Below are positions 30,171 through 40,455 of a DNA stretch of 64,000 bases, piece by piece. Under the pieces are notes generated by a model that ran no database searches, was not told the DNA's origin, and worked only from the letters and a program-made list of their open reading frames with translations. Made by a program: the position numbers and the translations under genes. Position 1 is the first letter of the stretch. The number at the start of each line of letters is the position of its first letter. This DNA comes from Muricoccus pecuniae (GTDB taxonomy: Bacteria; Pseudomonadota; Alphaproteobacteria; Acetobacterales; Acetobacteraceae), in NCBI RefSeq assembly GCF_014199205.1, contig NZ_JACIJD010000003.1:62001-126000 (forward strand), read 5' to 3'.

Positions 30171-31060
30171 CCGTTCCTCCCCGCCCGCGCACGGGTGGCG
30201 GCGGGCACGGGCGCGGGCTCGGGCTGGGCCACCGGGCGCAGCACCAGCCGGTCCGGCAGGCGCAGGTCCACGGTCTGCATCGGGCGGTCGAGCAGCTGGT
30301 TCTGGCGCTGCATCTCGGCGAGGCGCTGGATCGCCGCCTCCTCATGCGCCTCGGGCAGCAGCACGTCGGTGCCGCTGTGCAGGCGCAGGTTCCAGCGCCG
30401 CTCGCCGATGCGGACCAGCGCCTGGGTGCGGGCCATCACGTCCGGCGCCTCGCGCAGGATGTCGTGGAGGGCGGCGGCGGTCTTGTGCGCGCCCGCGCCG
30501 ACGACGAGCGGCAGGGGGCCGAAGGCGTCGAGCCGGTCGGTCGCGACGGTGCGGCCCTCGCGGTCGATCACGGCGAAGCGGCCGTTGTTCTGCCAGATCG
30601 CGAAGGGCGCCCGCTCCTTCACTCGCACGATGACGAGGCCGGAGAGGTGGCGCTGCACCTCCGCCTCCTCGATCCAGGGAATGGCCTCCAGCCGCTCCCG
30701 CGCCCCGGAGGGCGCGAAGGCGAGCACGGGGTCGCCCGGCCGCACCCCGATCGCCTGGCGGATCTGCGCCGAGGGGGTGTTCCGCACGCCCTCCACCCGG
30801 ACATCGCTCACCACCAGCCCGCCGACCCGCGCGCCGAGGCTCGCCGTCACGCCCTCGAGGGCCGAGGAGAGCTTGCTCGCGGGATCGAGGCTCGCGACCC
30901 AGACGGCGGCGATGCCGAAGAGGCCGAGCAGCGCGCCCGCCTTGGCCGCGGGGCGCAGCATCGGGCGGCGACGGCGCAGCCAGAGGCGCAGCGCGCTGGG
31001 GCGGACGGGCTCGGGCGGCGCCGGCCGCGCGCGGACGCCGGCGGTGAGCTTACGCGGCAT
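30167..31060 (-). CDS. ftsQ: cell division protein FtsQ
   Basis: FtsQ is a bitopic protein that recruits the FtsB-FtsL and FtsW-FtsI complexes. The 297-aa product has a basic cytoplasmic tail (RLWLRRRRPMLRP), one transmembrane helix near residues 40-60 (AGALLGLFGIAAVWVASL), a POTRA domain (VSDVRVEGVRNTPSAQIRQAI), and the beta domain with VKERAPFAIWQNNGRFAVID. ATG 31060 has GAGGGGG about 5 nt upstream; an in-frame ATG at 31108 is less likely. The start overlaps the end of ddl by 11 bp. Confidence 0.94.
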   Translation of the reverse strand: MPRKLTAGVRARPAPPEPVRPSALRLWLRRRRPMLRPAAKAGALLGLFGIAAVWVASLDPASKLSSALEGVTASLGARVGGLVVSDVRVEGVRNTPSAQIRQAIGVRPGDPVLAFAPSGARERLEAIPWIEEAEVQRHLSGLVIVRVKERAPFAIWQNNGRFAVIDREGRTVATDRLDAFGPLPLVVGAGAHKTAAALHDILREAPDVMARTQALVRIGERRWNLRLHSGTDVLLPEAHEEAAIQRLAEMQRQNQLLDRPMQTVDLRLPDRLVLRPVAQPEPAPVPAATRARAGRNG

Positions 31061-32018
31061 CGCGCAGCCCCCTCGCGGTTCGGTCCAGCCCGTCATGCCG
31101 GGCCCCATCGTGGCGAGCTTGGCGCACCATCCAGGCGCAGAGCTCGGGGAAGGCGATGCCGCGATAGGCGGCCTGCTCCGGCACGAGGGAGGTGGGCGTC
31201 ATGCCGGGCTGGGTGTTCACCTCCAGCAGTACCAGCCCCTCGGCGCCGGGGCGGGTATCGTCCCAGCGGAAATCGGCGCGGGAGACGCCGCGGCAGCCGA
31301 GCGCGGCATGAGCGGCGACCGCCACCTCCATCGCGCGGTCCCGCACGATCTCCGGCACGGGGGCGGGGATGGTGTGGCGCGAGCCGCCATCGGCGTATTT
31401 GGCGTCGTAGTCGTAGAAGGCGTGGCCGGTGGCGATCTCCGTCACGGCCAGGGCGCGGTCCTCCATCACCGCAACGGTCAGCTCCTTCCCCGGGATGAAG
31501 GGCTCGGCGATGATCTCGCCCCAGCACCAGGAGGCCGCGATCTCCGCGCGGCGGTTGTCGTGCTCGCGCAGGATGTGGACGCCGACGGAGGAACCCTCCC
31601 GCACGGGCTTGACCACATAGGGCAGGGGCAGGGGATCGGCCTCGGCCAGCTCGGCGGCGCCGATCAGCCGGTGCGGCGCGACCGGCAGGCCGGCGGCGGC
31701 GAAGGCGGCCTTGGCGGCGGCCTTGTCCATCGCGACGGCCGAGGCGCGCAGGCCGGAATGCGTGTAGGGGATGCCCATCCAGTCGAGCACGCCCTGGATC
31801 GCGCCGTCCTCGCCGAAGCGGCCGTGCAGCGCGTTGAACACCACATCCGGGCGCGAAGCCGCGATGCCGGCCACCAGCGCGCCGAGATCCGCGCCGGGAT
31901 CGATCGTCGTCACCTCGAACCCCGCCTCGCGCAGGGCGGCGGCGATCTCGCGGCCGGAGGAGAGCGACACCTCCCGCTCGCTGGACAACCCGCCGAGAAG
32001 GACCGTGACTCGGCTCAT
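31050..32018 (-). CDS. ddl: D-alanine--D-alanine ligase
   Basis: Ddl joins two D-Ala molecules with ATP for the muropeptide. The 322-aa ATP-grasp enzyme shows VLLGGLSSEREVSLSSG at the N-terminus, VFNALHGRFGEDGAIQGVLD, GIPYTHSGLRASAVAMDK, PYVVKPVREGSSVGVHI (ATP-binding loop) and LLEVNTQPGMTPTSLVPEQA (Mg-binding and omega end). The start ATG 32018 overlaps the murB stop by 4 bp (ATGA). The C-terminal 20 residues (RHDGARHDGLDRTARGL) are an Arg/His-rich extension beyond the usual end and overlap the ftsQ start. Confidence 0.96.
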   Translation of the reverse strand: MSRVTVLLGGLSSEREVSLSSGREIAAALREAGFEVTTIDPGADLGALVAGIAASRPDVVFNALHGRFGEDGAIQGVLDWMGIPYTHSGLRASAVAMDKAAAKAAFAAAGLPVAPHRLIGAAELAEADPLPLPYVVKPVREGSSVGVHILREHDNRRAEIAASWCWGEIIAEPFIPGKELTVAVMEDRALAVTEIATGHAFYDYDAKYADGGSRHTIPAPVPEIVRDRAMEVAVAAHAALGCRGVSRADFRWDDTRPGAEGLVLLEVNTQPGMTPTSLVPEQAAYRGIAFPELCAWMVRQARHDGARHDGLDRTARGLRDAA

Positions 32019-32920
32019 GCCGCGCGCTCCCCGATGCGCTTGATCTCCCATTCCAGCGAGATGCCGGAATGGGCCAGCACGGCGGCGCGCACGGCGTCGC
32101 CGAGATCCTCCAGATCGGCGGCCGTGGCCTCGCCGGTGTTCAGGAGGAAGTTGCAGTGCTTCTCGCTCACCTGCGCGCCGCCCAGCACCCGGCCGCGGCA
32201 TCCCGCAGCGTCGATCAGGGCCCAGGCCTTGTGCCCCGGCGGGTTGGCGAAGGTGGAGCCGCCGGTGCGCGCACGCACGGGCTGCGTCGCCTCCCGGCTC
32301 TCGCGGATGGCGGCCATGCGGGCGGCGATGGCGGCCTTCTCCCCCGGCACGGCGCGGAACCGCGCGCGGGTGACGACGCCGCCGGGCGGCAGCTGCGAGC
32401 GGCGATAGGAGAGGCGCAGCTCGGCGGCGCGCACGCGCAGCAGCCCGTCGGCCGTCGCGATCTCGGCCCAGTCCAGCACGTCCGCCACTTCGGCGCCGTA
32501 GGCCCCGGCATTCATCGCGACCGCGCCGCCGATGCTGCCGGGAATGCCCGAGAGGAATTCCAGCCCGGAGAGGCCGGCCGCCGCCGCGTGCTCGGCCACG
32601 GTGGCGTCCAGCGCCGCGGCGCCCGCCACCACGCCGTCCGCCTCGACCTCGACATCGCCGAAGCCGCGCGCGAGGCGCAGCACGATCCCGCGCACGCCGC
32701 CGTCCCGCACGATGAGGTTGGAGGCGGCGCCGATCACGGTGATCGGCAGCTCCGCCCGCCGCAGCAGGCGCAGGAGGTCGTCCACATCCGCCGGGCGCGC
32801 GAGCAGCTCCGCGGGCCCGCCCACGCGGAACCACGTCGCCGGCCCGAGCGCCGCCCCTGCCTGCACGCGCCCGCGGAGCGGGGGAAGGGGGGCATCGGCC
32901 ATGTGGACGGAGGCGCTCAC
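32015..32920 (-). CDS. murB: UDP-N-acetylenolpyruvoylglucosamine reductase
   Basis: MurB is a flavoenzyme that reduces enolpyruvyl-UDP-GlcNAc to UDP-MurNAc. At 301 aa it is of the shorter, type II class. Landmarks are [33 protein letters not shown] (FAD-binding), [22 protein letters not shown] (quoted as [18 protein letters not shown]), [13 protein letters not shown] and [22 protein letters not shown] 32920 overlaps the murC stop (GTGA); an in-frame ATG six codons further in is an alternative. The end overlaps ddl by 4 bp. Confidence 0.96.
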   Translation of the reverse strand: MSASVHMADAPLPPLRGRVQAGAALGPATWFRVGGPAELLARPADVDDLLRLLRRAELPITVIGAASNLIVRDGGVRGIVLRLARGFGDVEVEADGVVAGAAALDATVAEHAAAAGLSGLEFLSGIPGSIGGAVAMNAGAYGAEVADVLDWAEIATADGLLRVRAAELRLSYRRSQLPPGGVVTRARFRAVPGEKAAIAARMAAIRESREATQPVRARTGGSTFANPPGHKAWALIDAAGCRGRVLGGAQVSEKHCNFLLNTGEATAADLEDLGDAVRAAVLAHSGISLEWEIKRIGERAA

Positions 32921-34359
32921 GCCGCGCCCTTGATCCGGCGCGGGCCGCTCTTGGCCTGCAGCTCGGCGAGCTGCTCCGGCAGGGCATGCGCCCAGTTCGT
33001 GATGTTGCCCGCGCCGAGGCAGACGACGTAGTCGCCCGGCCGCGCGACCGCGTGCACCATCTCGGCCAGGTGCTCCGGGCCGGGCAGGGGCACGACGCTG
33101 CGGTGGCCGTGGGCGCGCAGGCCCTCGACCAGCGCGTCCTGGTCCCGCCCCTCGATCGGCTGCTCGCCGGCGGCGAAGACATCGGCGACGATCACCGTGC
33201 CGGCGTCGTTCATGCAGGTGCAGAACTCGTCGAACAGCGCGTCGAGCCGCGAGTAGCGGTGCGGCTGCACCACCGCCACCACGTCCCGGGCGCCCGCCTG
33301 CCGCGCGGCCTTCAGCACCGCCGCGATCTCGACGGGGTGGTGGCCGTAGTCGTCGATCACCGTGATGCCGCCGGCCTCGCCCGCCCGGGTGAAGCGGCGC
33401 TTCACGCCCTTGAAGGTGGCGAGCGCCATGCGGATCGTCTCCTCCGGCACCTCCATCTCCACGCCGATCGCGATGGCGGCCAGCGCGTTCAGCACGTTGT
33501 GCTGGCCGAGCATGGGCAGGCGGAAGGGCTTGAGGGCGCGGGAGCGGCGGTTAAGCCGGTCCTGCACCACCACCTCGAAGGTGGCGCCCATGCGGTCGGT
33601 GATCACGCGCTCGGCCCGGACATCGGCCTGGGGCGAGAAGCCGTAGGTGATCAGGCGCCGGTCGGAGAGGCGCGGGATCATCGCCTGCACTTCCGGGTGG
33701 TCGGCGCAGAGAACCGCGAAGCCGTAGAAGGGGATGTTGCCGACGAACTGGGCGTAGCCCTCCTTCATCGCCTCCGCCGTGCCCCAGTGATCCAGGTGCT
33801 CGGGGTCCACATTCGTCACCACGGCGACGACGGCGGGGAGCTTGAGGAAGGAGCCGTCGCTCTCGTCGGCCTCCACCACCATCCACTCGCCCGCACCCAG
33901 CCGGGTGTTGGTGCCATAGGCGTTGACGATGCCGCCGTTGATCACGGTCGGGTCGATCTTCGCGGCCTCCAGCACGCAGGCGACGAGGCTCGTCGTCGTC
34001 GTCTTGCCGTGGGTGCCGCCGACCGCGATGGACCACTTCAGCCGCATCAGCTCGGCCAGCATCTCCGCCCGCCGCACCACGGGCAGGAAGCGGGCGCGCG
34101 CCGCCTGGACCTCCGGGTTGTCCTTCTTGACGGCGGAGGAGATGACGACGACCTGCGCCTCCCCCAGATTGGCGGCGTCGTGCCCGATGGAGACGGCGAT
34201 GCCGGCCTCGCGCAGGCGGGTGACGTTGTAGCCCTCCGCGATGTCGCTGCCCTGCACCTGGTAGCCGAGATTGTGCAGGACCTCCGCGATCCCGGACATG
34301 CCGATGCCGCCGATGCCGACGAAGTGGATGGGGCCGATGTTCAGCGGCAGGGCGCGCAT
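32917..34359 (-). CDS. murC: UDP-N-acetylmuramate--L-alanine ligase
   Basis: MurC adds L-Ala to UDP-MurNAc. The 480-aa Mur ligase shows the N-terminal [20 protein letters not shown], the P-loop [19 protein letters not shown]-site [13 protein letters not shown], and the C-terminal [14 protein letters not shown] and [20 protein letters not shown] 34359 starts [15 protein letters not shown] and is preceded by the murG stop with one base between (TGACATG). The upstream in-frame ATG at 34443 lies inside murG and is not needed. Confidence 0.97.
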   Translation of the reverse strand: MRALPLNIGPIHFVGIGGIGMSGIAEVLHNLGYQVQGSDIAEGYNVTRLREAGIAVSIGHDAANLGEAQVVVISSAVKKDNPEVQAARARFLPVVRRAEMLAELMRLKWSIAVGGTHGKTTTTSLVACVLEAAKIDPTVINGGIVNAYGTNTRLGAGEWMVVEADESDGSFLKLPAVVAVVTNVDPEHLDHWGTAEAMKEGYAQFVGNIPFYGFAVLCADHPEVQAMIPRLSDRRLITYGFSPQADVRAERVITDRMGATFEVVVQDRLNRRSRALKPFRLPMLGQHNVLNALAAIAIGVEMEVPEETIRMALATFKGVKRRFTRAGEAGGITVIDDYGHHPVEIAAVLKAARQAGARDVVAVVQPHRYSRLDALFDEFCTCMNDAGTVIVADVFAAGEQPIEGRDQDALVEGLRAHGHRSVVPLPGPEHLAEMVHAVARPGDYVVCLGAGNITNWAHALPEQLAELQAKSGPRRIKGAA

Positions 34360-34360
34360 G

Positions 34361-35503
34361 TCAGGCTGCTTTTCCCCAGGGGCGTTGCTGCGGCATTTCG
34401 GCCACGAGTGAGAGGACCCTGTCGGCCAGCCTCTCGGCCGCATCGGGTTTACCGAGAAGTGCCGCAGCGCGGGCCGCTTCGTCCAGGGTTTCCGGCGCCA
34501 GAAGCCCTTTTTTCAGCGACGCGGCAAGGGATTCCACCGTGAAGCCTTTCTGCGGCATCAGTTCCGCGGCGCCGGCCTCCGAAAGGGAACGGGCGTTCTC
34601 GCTCTGGTGGTCGTCGATCGCGTGCGGCAGCGGCACGAGGATGCTCGGCCGGCCGGCGCAGGCGATCTCCGCGACCGTCGAGGCGCCGGCGCGGGCGATG
34701 ACGAGATGGGCGGCGCGGAAATGCGCGGCGACGTCAGTGAAGAAGGGCGACAGCTCCGCCCTCACCCCCGCCGTCGCATAGACCGTGCGGGTGCGGTCCA
34801 GGTCCTCCGCCCGGCACTGCTGGACGACAGAGACGCGGCGCCGCAGCTCCGGGGCCAGGGAGGCGATGGCGGCGGGGACCACGTCGGCCAGGATCCGCGC
34901 GCCGAGCGAGCCGCCGATGACGAAGATCCGCATCTCCTCTCGCGGCGGCTCGTAGCCGGCGCCGTGCAGCGCGGCGATGGCGGGGCGCACGGGATTGCCC
35001 AGCACCTCCGCCCGGATGCCCGCGGGAACCCGCCGCGTGCCCTCGAAGGGAAGGGCGAGCAGGTCCGCCCCGCGGCAGAGGGCGCGGTTCGCGCGGCCGA
35101 GCACGGCGTTCTGCTCGTGCAGCACGACGGCCGGCCGGCGCCCGGCCGGCAGCAGCCGCGCCGCCAGCACGGGCGGCACGGAGGGATAGCCGCCGAAGCC
35201 CACCACGGCGGAGGGGTTCAGCTCGGACAGCAGGCGGCGCGCCTCGACCGTGCCGAGGGCGAGGGCCAGCGCCCCGCGCGCCGCGCCGAGCACGCCGTGC
35301 CCCGCGAGGCCCGAGCCCTTGAGCACGAAGCGCTCCGCATTGGCGAAGGTCGGGCTGGCGAGGGCGGAGGAGCGCGCATCGGTCATCAGCGCCACGCGCT
35401 CCCCGCGCTTGACCAGCGCGGCGGCGAGCGCCTCGGCCGGGAAGAAGTGCCCGCCCGTGCCGCCGGCGGCGATGACGACGGGCCGCGCCCCCGGGCCCCT
35501 CAC
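34361..35503 (-). CDS. murG: UDP-N-acetylglucosamine transferase MurG
   Basis: MurG makes lipid II from lipid I and UDP-GlcNAc on the inner face of the membrane. The product from GTG 35503 is 380 aa. Landmarks are [19 protein letters not shown] (GGTGGH, donor loop), [45 protein letters not shown] and [20 protein letters not shown] (UDP-GlcNAc site). The start overlaps the ftsW stop as GTGA. It is a peripheral membrane protein by family knowledge. Confidence 0.97.
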   Translation of the reverse strand: MRGPGARPVVIAAGGTGGHFFPAEALAAALVKRGERVALMTDARSSALASPTFANAERFVLKGSGLAGHGVLGAARGALALALGTVEARRLLSELNPSAVVGFGGYPSVPPVLAARLLPAGRRPAVVLHEQNAVLGRANRALCRGADLLALPFEGTRRVPAGIRAEVLGNPVRPAIAALHGAGYEPPREEMRIFVIGGSLGARILADVVPAAIASLAPELRRRVSVVQQCRAEDLDRTRTVYATAGVRAELSPFFTDVAAHFRAAHLVIARAGASTVAEIACAGRPSILVPLPHAIDDHQSENARSLSEAGAAELMPQKGFTVESLAASLKKGLLAPETLDEAARAAALLGKPDAAERLADRVLSLVAEMPQQRPWGKAA

Positions 35504-36642
35504 CGGAGGGTCCCTTCCTCGGCCCGGTTCATCCGCTTGCGCGTGAGGGCGAGGAGGAAGCCCATGCCGAGCGCGATGGCGATGACGGAGGAGCCGCCAT
35601 AGGAGACGAAGGGCAGGGTCATGCCCTTGGTCGGGATGAGGTGCAGGGAGGAGGCCATGTTGATGAAGGCCTGCAGCCCGAACTGCGCCAGCAGCCCCGA
35701 GGCGCCGAGGATGACGTAGAGATCCGTCTCCGCCAGCAGCCGCGTCAGCCCGCGCACCACCACGAAGGTGAAGAGGGCGAGGATGAAGAGGCAGACGAGG
35801 AGGCCGAACTCCTCGCCCACCACGGCGAAGACGAAGTCGGCATGGGCGTCGGGCAGCACGTTCTTCATCCGCCCCTCGCCGGGGCCGACGCCCATCAGCC
35901 CGCCCGCGCCGAAGGCCTCCAGCGCCACGTCCACCTGGTAGCTCGCGCCGCCCTCGCCGTAGAGGAACTGGTTCACGCGCTTCTGGACGTGGCTGAACAG
36001 GAAGTAGGCGCCGACCAGCCCCGAGGCGCCGAGCCCGCCCAGCGCGACGACGACCAGCATGTTGATCCCGGCCACGAAGATCTGGGTGAAGAACACGGCG
36101 GAGACGACGAGCAGCATGCCGATGTCCGGCTGGCGCTGCAGCACCAGCGCCACCATGGCGTAGAGGCCGAGCACCATGCCCCAGGCCGCCCAGCCCCGCC
36201 GGCCCGCCGACTTGGCCTCGGCCATCAGCCAGGCGGCGACGACGGCGAAGCAGGGCTTGAGGAATTCGGAGGGCTGGAGCGAGCCGACCAGCGGCAGGTT
36301 CAGCCAGCGCCGCGCGCCCTTCACCTCCGCGCCGATCACGAGGGTCGCGGCCGTCAGCACCAGCGCGCCGGCGAAGCCGAGGAGGGCGAGGCGCCGGATG
36401 CCGCGCGGGCTGAGAAGCGAGACGCCGGCCATCACGGCGGAGGCGCCGAGCAGGAAGAAGACCTGCTTGGCGAAGAAGAGGTTGCGCGAGGAGGCGCCGA
36501 TGCGCTCGGCCACCGCCGGCGCCGCGGCCAGCACCATGATGTAGCCGAGGAAGGCGAGGGTGAGCAGCGCCGCCAGGGTCCAGCGGTCCACGCTCCACCA
36601 CCAGCGGCCGAGGGTGGACGTGTCAGCGCGCGACAGGGCCAT
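35500..36642 (-). CDS. ftsW: peptidoglycan glycosyltransferase FtsW
   Basis: FtsW is the SEDS-family polymerase that works with FtsI at the septum. The 380-aa protein has about ten transmembrane segments. Conserved SEDS features are LPLVGSLQPSEFLKPCFAVV, VLQRQPDIGMLLVVSAVFF, the large periplasmic loop GGASYQVDVALEAFGAGGLM followed by GVGPGEGRMKNVLPDAHADF (with the catalytic-type Asp), and LIPTKGMTLPFVSYGGSS. The ATG overlaps the murD stop by one base (TGATG), and the end overlaps murG by four bases. Confidence 0.97.
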   Translation of the reverse strand: MALSRADTSTLGRWWWSVDRWTLAALLTLAFLGYIMVLAAAPAVAERIGASSRNLFFAKQVFFLLGASAVMAGVSLLSPRGIRRLALLGFAGALVLTAATLVIGAEVKGARRWLNLPLVGSLQPSEFLKPCFAVVAAWLMAEAKSAGRRGWAAWGMVLGLYAMVALVLQRQPDIGMLLVVSAVFFTQIFVAGINMLVVVALGGLGASGLVGAYFLFSHVQKRVNQFLYGEGGASYQVDVALEAFGAGGLMGVGPGEGRMKNVLPDAHADFVFAVVGEEFGLLVCLFILALFTFVVVRGLTRLLAETDLYVILGASGLLAQFGLQAFINMASSLHLIPTKGMTLPFVSYGGSSVIAIALGMGFLLALTRKRMNRAEEGTLR

Positions 36643-37997
36643 CAGGCGGCCTCCGCTTCACGGTTGAGGAGATCGGCGACGAGGGCGCGGAACGCATCGC
36701 CCCGCGCCTCGAAGCTGCGGAACTGGTCGAAGGACGCGCAGGCGGGGGAGAGCAGCACGGCGCCGCTCCCCGTGCGCCGCGCGGCGTCCAGCGCTGCCGG
36801 CACGGCGGCCTCCAGCGTGGCGACGATCCGGTGCGGCACGCCGTGGGCGGCGAGCGTCGCGGCGAATTCCTCGGCCGCCTGCCCGATCAGCAGCGCCTCG
36901 GCCACGCGCGGGAAAAGGGGGGCGAGCGGCGCGATGCCGCCGGCCTTGGGCACGCCGCCCGCGATCCAGACGGCGCGCTCGTGGCAGGCCAGCGCGTAGG
37001 CGGTGCTGTCGGCGTTCGTCGCCTTGCTGTCGTTGAGGAAGGCGATGCCCTCAACCTCGCCCACCCGCTCCTGCCGGTGTGGCAGGCCGGGATAGGTGAG
37101 GAGGGCGGCGGCCACGACATCCCTCGCGATGCCGAGGCCGAGGGCGAGCGCCGTGGCGGCGGCGGCGTTCTGCGCGTTGTGCGGGCCGGGCAGGGCGGCG
37201 GCGCGGGAGAGATCGGCGATCGGGCCGGCCTCGTCGCGCAGCAGCGCGCCCTCGGCCCAGATCCCGCCGGGCTGGGGCGCGGTGCCGGAGATCGGGACCA
37301 CGCGGCCCTCATGGGCGGCGGCGAGAGCGCGGGTCTCGGCGTCGTCCATGCCGAAGACGGCGATCTCGTTGCCCTGCATCACCCGCGCCTTGGCGGCGGC
37401 GTAGCCCGCCATGTCCCCGTGGCGGTCGAGATGGTCGGGCGAGAGGTTGAGCAGCGTGCCGAGATCGAAGCGCGCCCGGTCCAGCCGCTCCGCGGAGTAG
37501 GAGGACATCTCCAGGATGTAAGCGCCGTGATCCAGCAGGATCGGCATGTCCAGCGCCGCGGGGCCGAGATTGCCGCCCGTCGCCACCACCATCCCCGCCG
37601 CGCGGGCGATGTGGTCCAGCAGCGCGGTCGTGGTGGACTTGCCGTTGGTGCCGGTGATGCCGACGAAGCGCGCCCGGCTGCCCGCGGCGCGCACGGCGCG
37701 GAAGAGGAACTCCACATCCGCCAGCACGGGCGCGCCGATCTCCGCCGCGCGCCGCGCGACGGGATGCGCGCGCGGGCCGCGATGCGGGATGCCCGGCGAG
37801 ATCATCAGGAGGTCGAAGGCCTCCGGCCGCGCGACGGTCAGCCCGGCGGCGTTGGCCGCCTCCCGCGCCGCCTCGCCGTCGTCCCAGGCCGTGACCTCGG
37901 CGCCCCAGTCGCGGAGCCGCAGCGCGGCGGGAAGGCCGGCGCGGCCGAGGCCGAGCACCGCGATCCGGTGCCCGGAAAAGGGGAGGGGGGTGCTCAT
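36642..37997 (-). CDS. murD: UDP-N-acetylmuramoyl-L-alanine--D-glutamate ligase
   Basis: MurD adds D-Glu to UDP-MurNAc-L-Ala. The 451-aa protein has the Mur-ligase P-loop [19 protein letters not shown], the N-terminal UDP site [40 protein letters not shown] (central His/Asp), and C-terminal [20 protein letters not shown]-like sequence (read as [18 protein letters not shown]) and [22 protein letters not shown] 37997 overlaps the mraY stop (ATGA). Confidence 0.97.
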   Translation of the reverse strand: MSTPLPFSGHRIAVLGLGRAGLPAALRLRDWGAEVTAWDDGEAAREAANAAGLTVARPEAFDLLMISPGIPHRGPRAHPVARRAAEIGAPVLADVEFLFRAVRAAGSRARFVGITGTNGKSTTTALLDHIARAAGMVVATGGNLGPAALDMPILLDHGAYILEMSSYSAERLDRARFDLGTLLNLSPDHLDRHGDMAGYAAAKARVMQGNEIAVFGMDDAETRALAAAHEGRVVPISGTAPQPGGIWAEGALLRDEAGPIADLSRAAALPGPHNAQNAAAATALALGLGIARDVVAAALLTYPGLPHRQERVGEVEGIAFLNDSKATNADSTAYALACHERAVWIAGGVPKAGGIAPLAPLFPRVAEALLIGQAAEEFAATLAAHGVPHRIVATLEAAVPAALDAARRTGSGAVLLSPACASFDQFRSFEARGDAFRALVADLLNREAEAA

Positions 37998-39079
37998 CGG
38001 ATCTTCAGCGTGGAGAGGCCGACGAGGGCCAGGATCATGGAGATGATCCAGAAGCGGATCACGATGGTGGGCTCGGCCCAGCCCTTCTTCTCGAAATGGT
38101 GGTGCAGCGGCGCCATGAGGAAGACGCGCTTGCCCGTGCGCTTGTACCAGAAGACCTGGATGACGACCGAGAGCGTCTCCACCACGAAGACGCCGCCGAC
38201 GATGGCCAGCACAACCTCGTGCTTCGTCGCCACCGCGACGGCGCCGAGCGCGCCGCCGAGCGCGAGGCTTCCCGTATCCCCCATGAACACCGCCGCCGGC
38301 GGCGCGTTGAACCAGAGGAAGCCGAGGCCCGCGCCGATGAGGGCGGAGCAGAAGACCGCCAGCTCCCCCGTGCCCGGCACGAAGTGGAGCTGGAGATAGT
38401 CGGAGAAGACGCGGTTGCCGACGAGATAGGCGATCAGCGCGAAGACCCCGGCCGCGATCATCACGGGCACGATGGCCAGCCCGTCCAGCCCGTCCGTCAG
38501 GTTCACCGCGTTGGAGGCGCCGACCATCACCAGCATGGCCACCACGGGAAAGAACAGGCTGAAGGGGATCATCGCCTCCTTGAAGACGGGCAGGGTGAGG
38601 CTGTCGTTCAGCCCGGGCGGCAGGAACCAGAGGATGCCGATGGCCGCCGCCAGGCCGAGCCCGAACTGCACCACCAGCTTGCCGCGCGCCGAGACGCCCT
38701 TGGTGTTCCGCTTCGTCACCTTCAGCCAGTCATCGGCGAAGCCGAGCAGGCCGAAGCCGAGGGTGAGGAACAGCACCGCCCAGACCATGCCGTTCCGCAG
38801 GTCCGCCCAGAGCAGGGTGGAGACGCAGAGGGCGAGGAGGATCAGAACGCCGCCCATGGTGGGCGTGCCCTTCTTCTCGATGAGGTGGCGTTCCGGCCCG
38901 TCCGCGCGGATGGGCTGGCCGCCGCGCTGGAAGCCGCGCAGCCAGCGGATGACCATCGGCCCGAACAGCATGGAGACGACGAGCGCCGTCAGGCAGGCCG
39001 CCCCGGCGCGGAAGGTGACGTAGCGCAGCAGGTTGAAGATGATGAGGTCGCCGGGCCCGGCGAGCAGGGCGGGGATCAT
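37994..39079 (-). CDS. mraY: phospho-N-acetylmuramoyl-pentapeptide transferase
   Basis: MraY moves phospho-MurNAc-pentapeptide to undecaprenyl phosphate, producing lipid I. The 361-aa protein has about ten transmembrane helices. Landmarks are [37 protein letters not shown] (the DD motif), [19 protein letters not shown] ([13 protein letters not shown]), [20 protein letters not shown], and [20 protein letters not shown]. The ATG 39079 overlaps the murF stop (ATGA). Confidence 0.98.
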   Translation of the reverse strand: MIPALLAGPGDLIIFNLLRYVTFRAGAACLTALVVSMLFGPMVIRWLRGFQRGGQPIRADGPERHLIEKKGTPTMGGVLILLALCVSTLLWADLRNGMVWAVLFLTLGFGLLGFADDWLKVTKRNTKGVSARGKLVVQFGLGLAAAIGILWFLPPGLNDSLTLPVFKEAMIPFSLFFPVVAMLVMVGASNAVNLTDGLDGLAIVPVMIAAGVFALIAYLVGNRVFSDYLQLHFVPGTGELAVFCSALIGAGLGFLWFNAPPAAVFMGDTGSLALGGALGAVAVATKHEVVLAIVGGVFVVETLSVVIQVFWYKRTGKRVFLMAPLHHHFEKKGWAEPTIVIRFWIISMILALVGLSTLKIR

Positions 39080-40455
39080 GCCGCGGCCCCGGCATGGTCG
39101 AGCGCCTTGATCGCGCGCACCACCCCCGCCATCCGGCTGCCGAGCGAGCCCTTCACCAGCACGGCATCCCCCGCACGCAGCGCATCGGCCACGATCGGGG
39201 CCAGCGCCGCGCTGTCCGCGGCATGGGCGCCGCGCCTCCCGGCCGGCAGCGCCGCGTACAGCGCCGCCATCTGCGGGCCGCAGGTGAAGACCACATCGGC
39301 GCAACCCGCCGCATCCGCCGCCAGCGCCGCGTGCATCGCGACGCCCTCGTCACCCAGTTCCAGCATGTCACCCATCACGGCCACGCGCCGCATTCCCTTC
39401 TGTGCCGCCAGGACGGCGAGGGCCGCGCGCATGGAGGTCGTATTCGCATTGTAGGATTCATCGAGCAGCAGCACCGCGCCGCCCTGCACGCGGACCAGGA
39501 CCCGCGCGCCCCGCCCGGCCAGCGCGGCGAAGCCCGCCAGCCCCTCGGCGAAGCGCCGGGGATCGGCCCCCAGCGCCCGCGCCGCCGCCAGCGCCGCGAC
39601 GGCGTTCATCGCCATGTGGCGCCCGGGCACGCCGAGCGCGACATCGAAGCCCTCGCCGCCCAGCGCCACGCGGAAGAGCTGGCTCTCCGGCCCGCCCTCC
39701 CAGGATTCCAGTCGAGCGTCGCCGCCCTCGCCGAAGGTGACGACGCGCGCGCCCGCCTCCTCCGCCCGCCGACGCAGCAGCCCGGCCTGCGGGCCCTCGG
39801 CGGGCAGCACCGCAACGCCGCCCGGCTCCAGCCCGGCGGCGATGTCGGCCTTCTCCTCCGCGATCGCCTCCATCGAGCCCAGGCGGCCGAGATGCGCGGG
39901 CGCGATGGTGGTGATCACCGCCACATGCGGCCGGGCGAGGCGCGAGAGCGGCGCGATCTCCCCCCGCGTGTTCATCCCGACCTCGATCACGCCGTATCCG
40001 GCCGAGACCGGCATGCGCGCGAGGGTGAGCGGCACGCCCCAGTGGTTGTTGTAGCTCGCCGCCGCCGCGTGCACCGCGCCGCAGGCCGAGAGGCCGGCCG
40101 CCAGCATCTCCTTCGTGCTCGTCTTGCCCACGCTCCCCGTCACTGCGACGAAGCGGGCGAGGGAGCGCGCGCGGCCCGCGGCGCCGAGCGCGGTCAGCCC
40201 GGCCAGCGTGTCGCCCACGCGCAGCAGCGGGCCGGCGCCGGGGATCTCGCGGTCCACCATGGCGCAGGCGGCGCCGCGGGCCAGGGCGTCGGGGACGAAG
40301 TCGTGGCCGTCGCGCGCGTCGCGCAGGGCGATGAAGAGATCGCCCGCGCCGGTGCCGCGGCTGTCGATGGAGACGCCCGTCACGGCCACGCCCTCCGGCA
40401 CGGCCCCGCCCGTCGCCTCGCGCAGCGAGGCGGAATCCCAGAGCGCGGCGCTCAA
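39076..40455 (-). CDS. murF: UDP-N-acetylmuramoyl-tripeptide--D-alanyl-D-alanine ligase
   Basis: MurF adds D-Ala-D-Ala to the UDP-MurNAc tripeptide. The 459-aa protein has the N-terminal [21 protein letters not shown]-loop [20 protein letters not shown], the [19 protein letters not shown] stretch, [18 protein letters not shown] and the C-terminal [20 protein letters not shown]. The start codon is TTG 40455, fixed by the TTGA overlap with the murE stop; rare TTG use may lower its translation. The end overlaps mraY by 4 bp. Confidence 0.95.
   Translation of the reverse strand: MSAALWDSASLREATGGAVPEGVAVTGVSIDSRGTGAGDLFIALRDARDGHDFVPDALARGAACAMVDREIPGAGPLLRVGDTLAGLTALGAAGRARSLARFVAVTGSVGKTSTKEMLAAGLSACGAVHAAAASYNNHWGVPLTLARMPVSAGYGVIEVGMNTRGEIAPLSRLARPHVAVITTIAPAHLGRLGSMEAIAEEKADIAAGLEPGGVAVLPAEGPQAGLLRRRAEEAGARVVTFGEGGDARLESWEGGPESQLFRVALGGEGFDVALGVPGRHMAMNAVAALAAARALGADPRRFAEGLAGFAALAGRGARVLVRVQGGAVLLLDESYNANTTSMRAALAVLAAQKGMRRVAVMGDMLELGDEGVAMHAALAADAAGCADVVFTCGPQMAALYAALPAGRRGAHAADSAALAPIVADALRAGDAVLVKGSLGSRMAGVVRAIKALDHAGAAA

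Noticed and set aside
27342-32408. A 1688-codon plus-strand open frame
   Set aside because: It lies antisense to ftsZ, ftsA, ftsQ, ddl and murB, which all have full motifs and coupled starts. Long antisense frames are expected at this GC content. Its composition (Arg, Gly, His, Ala) shows no domain.
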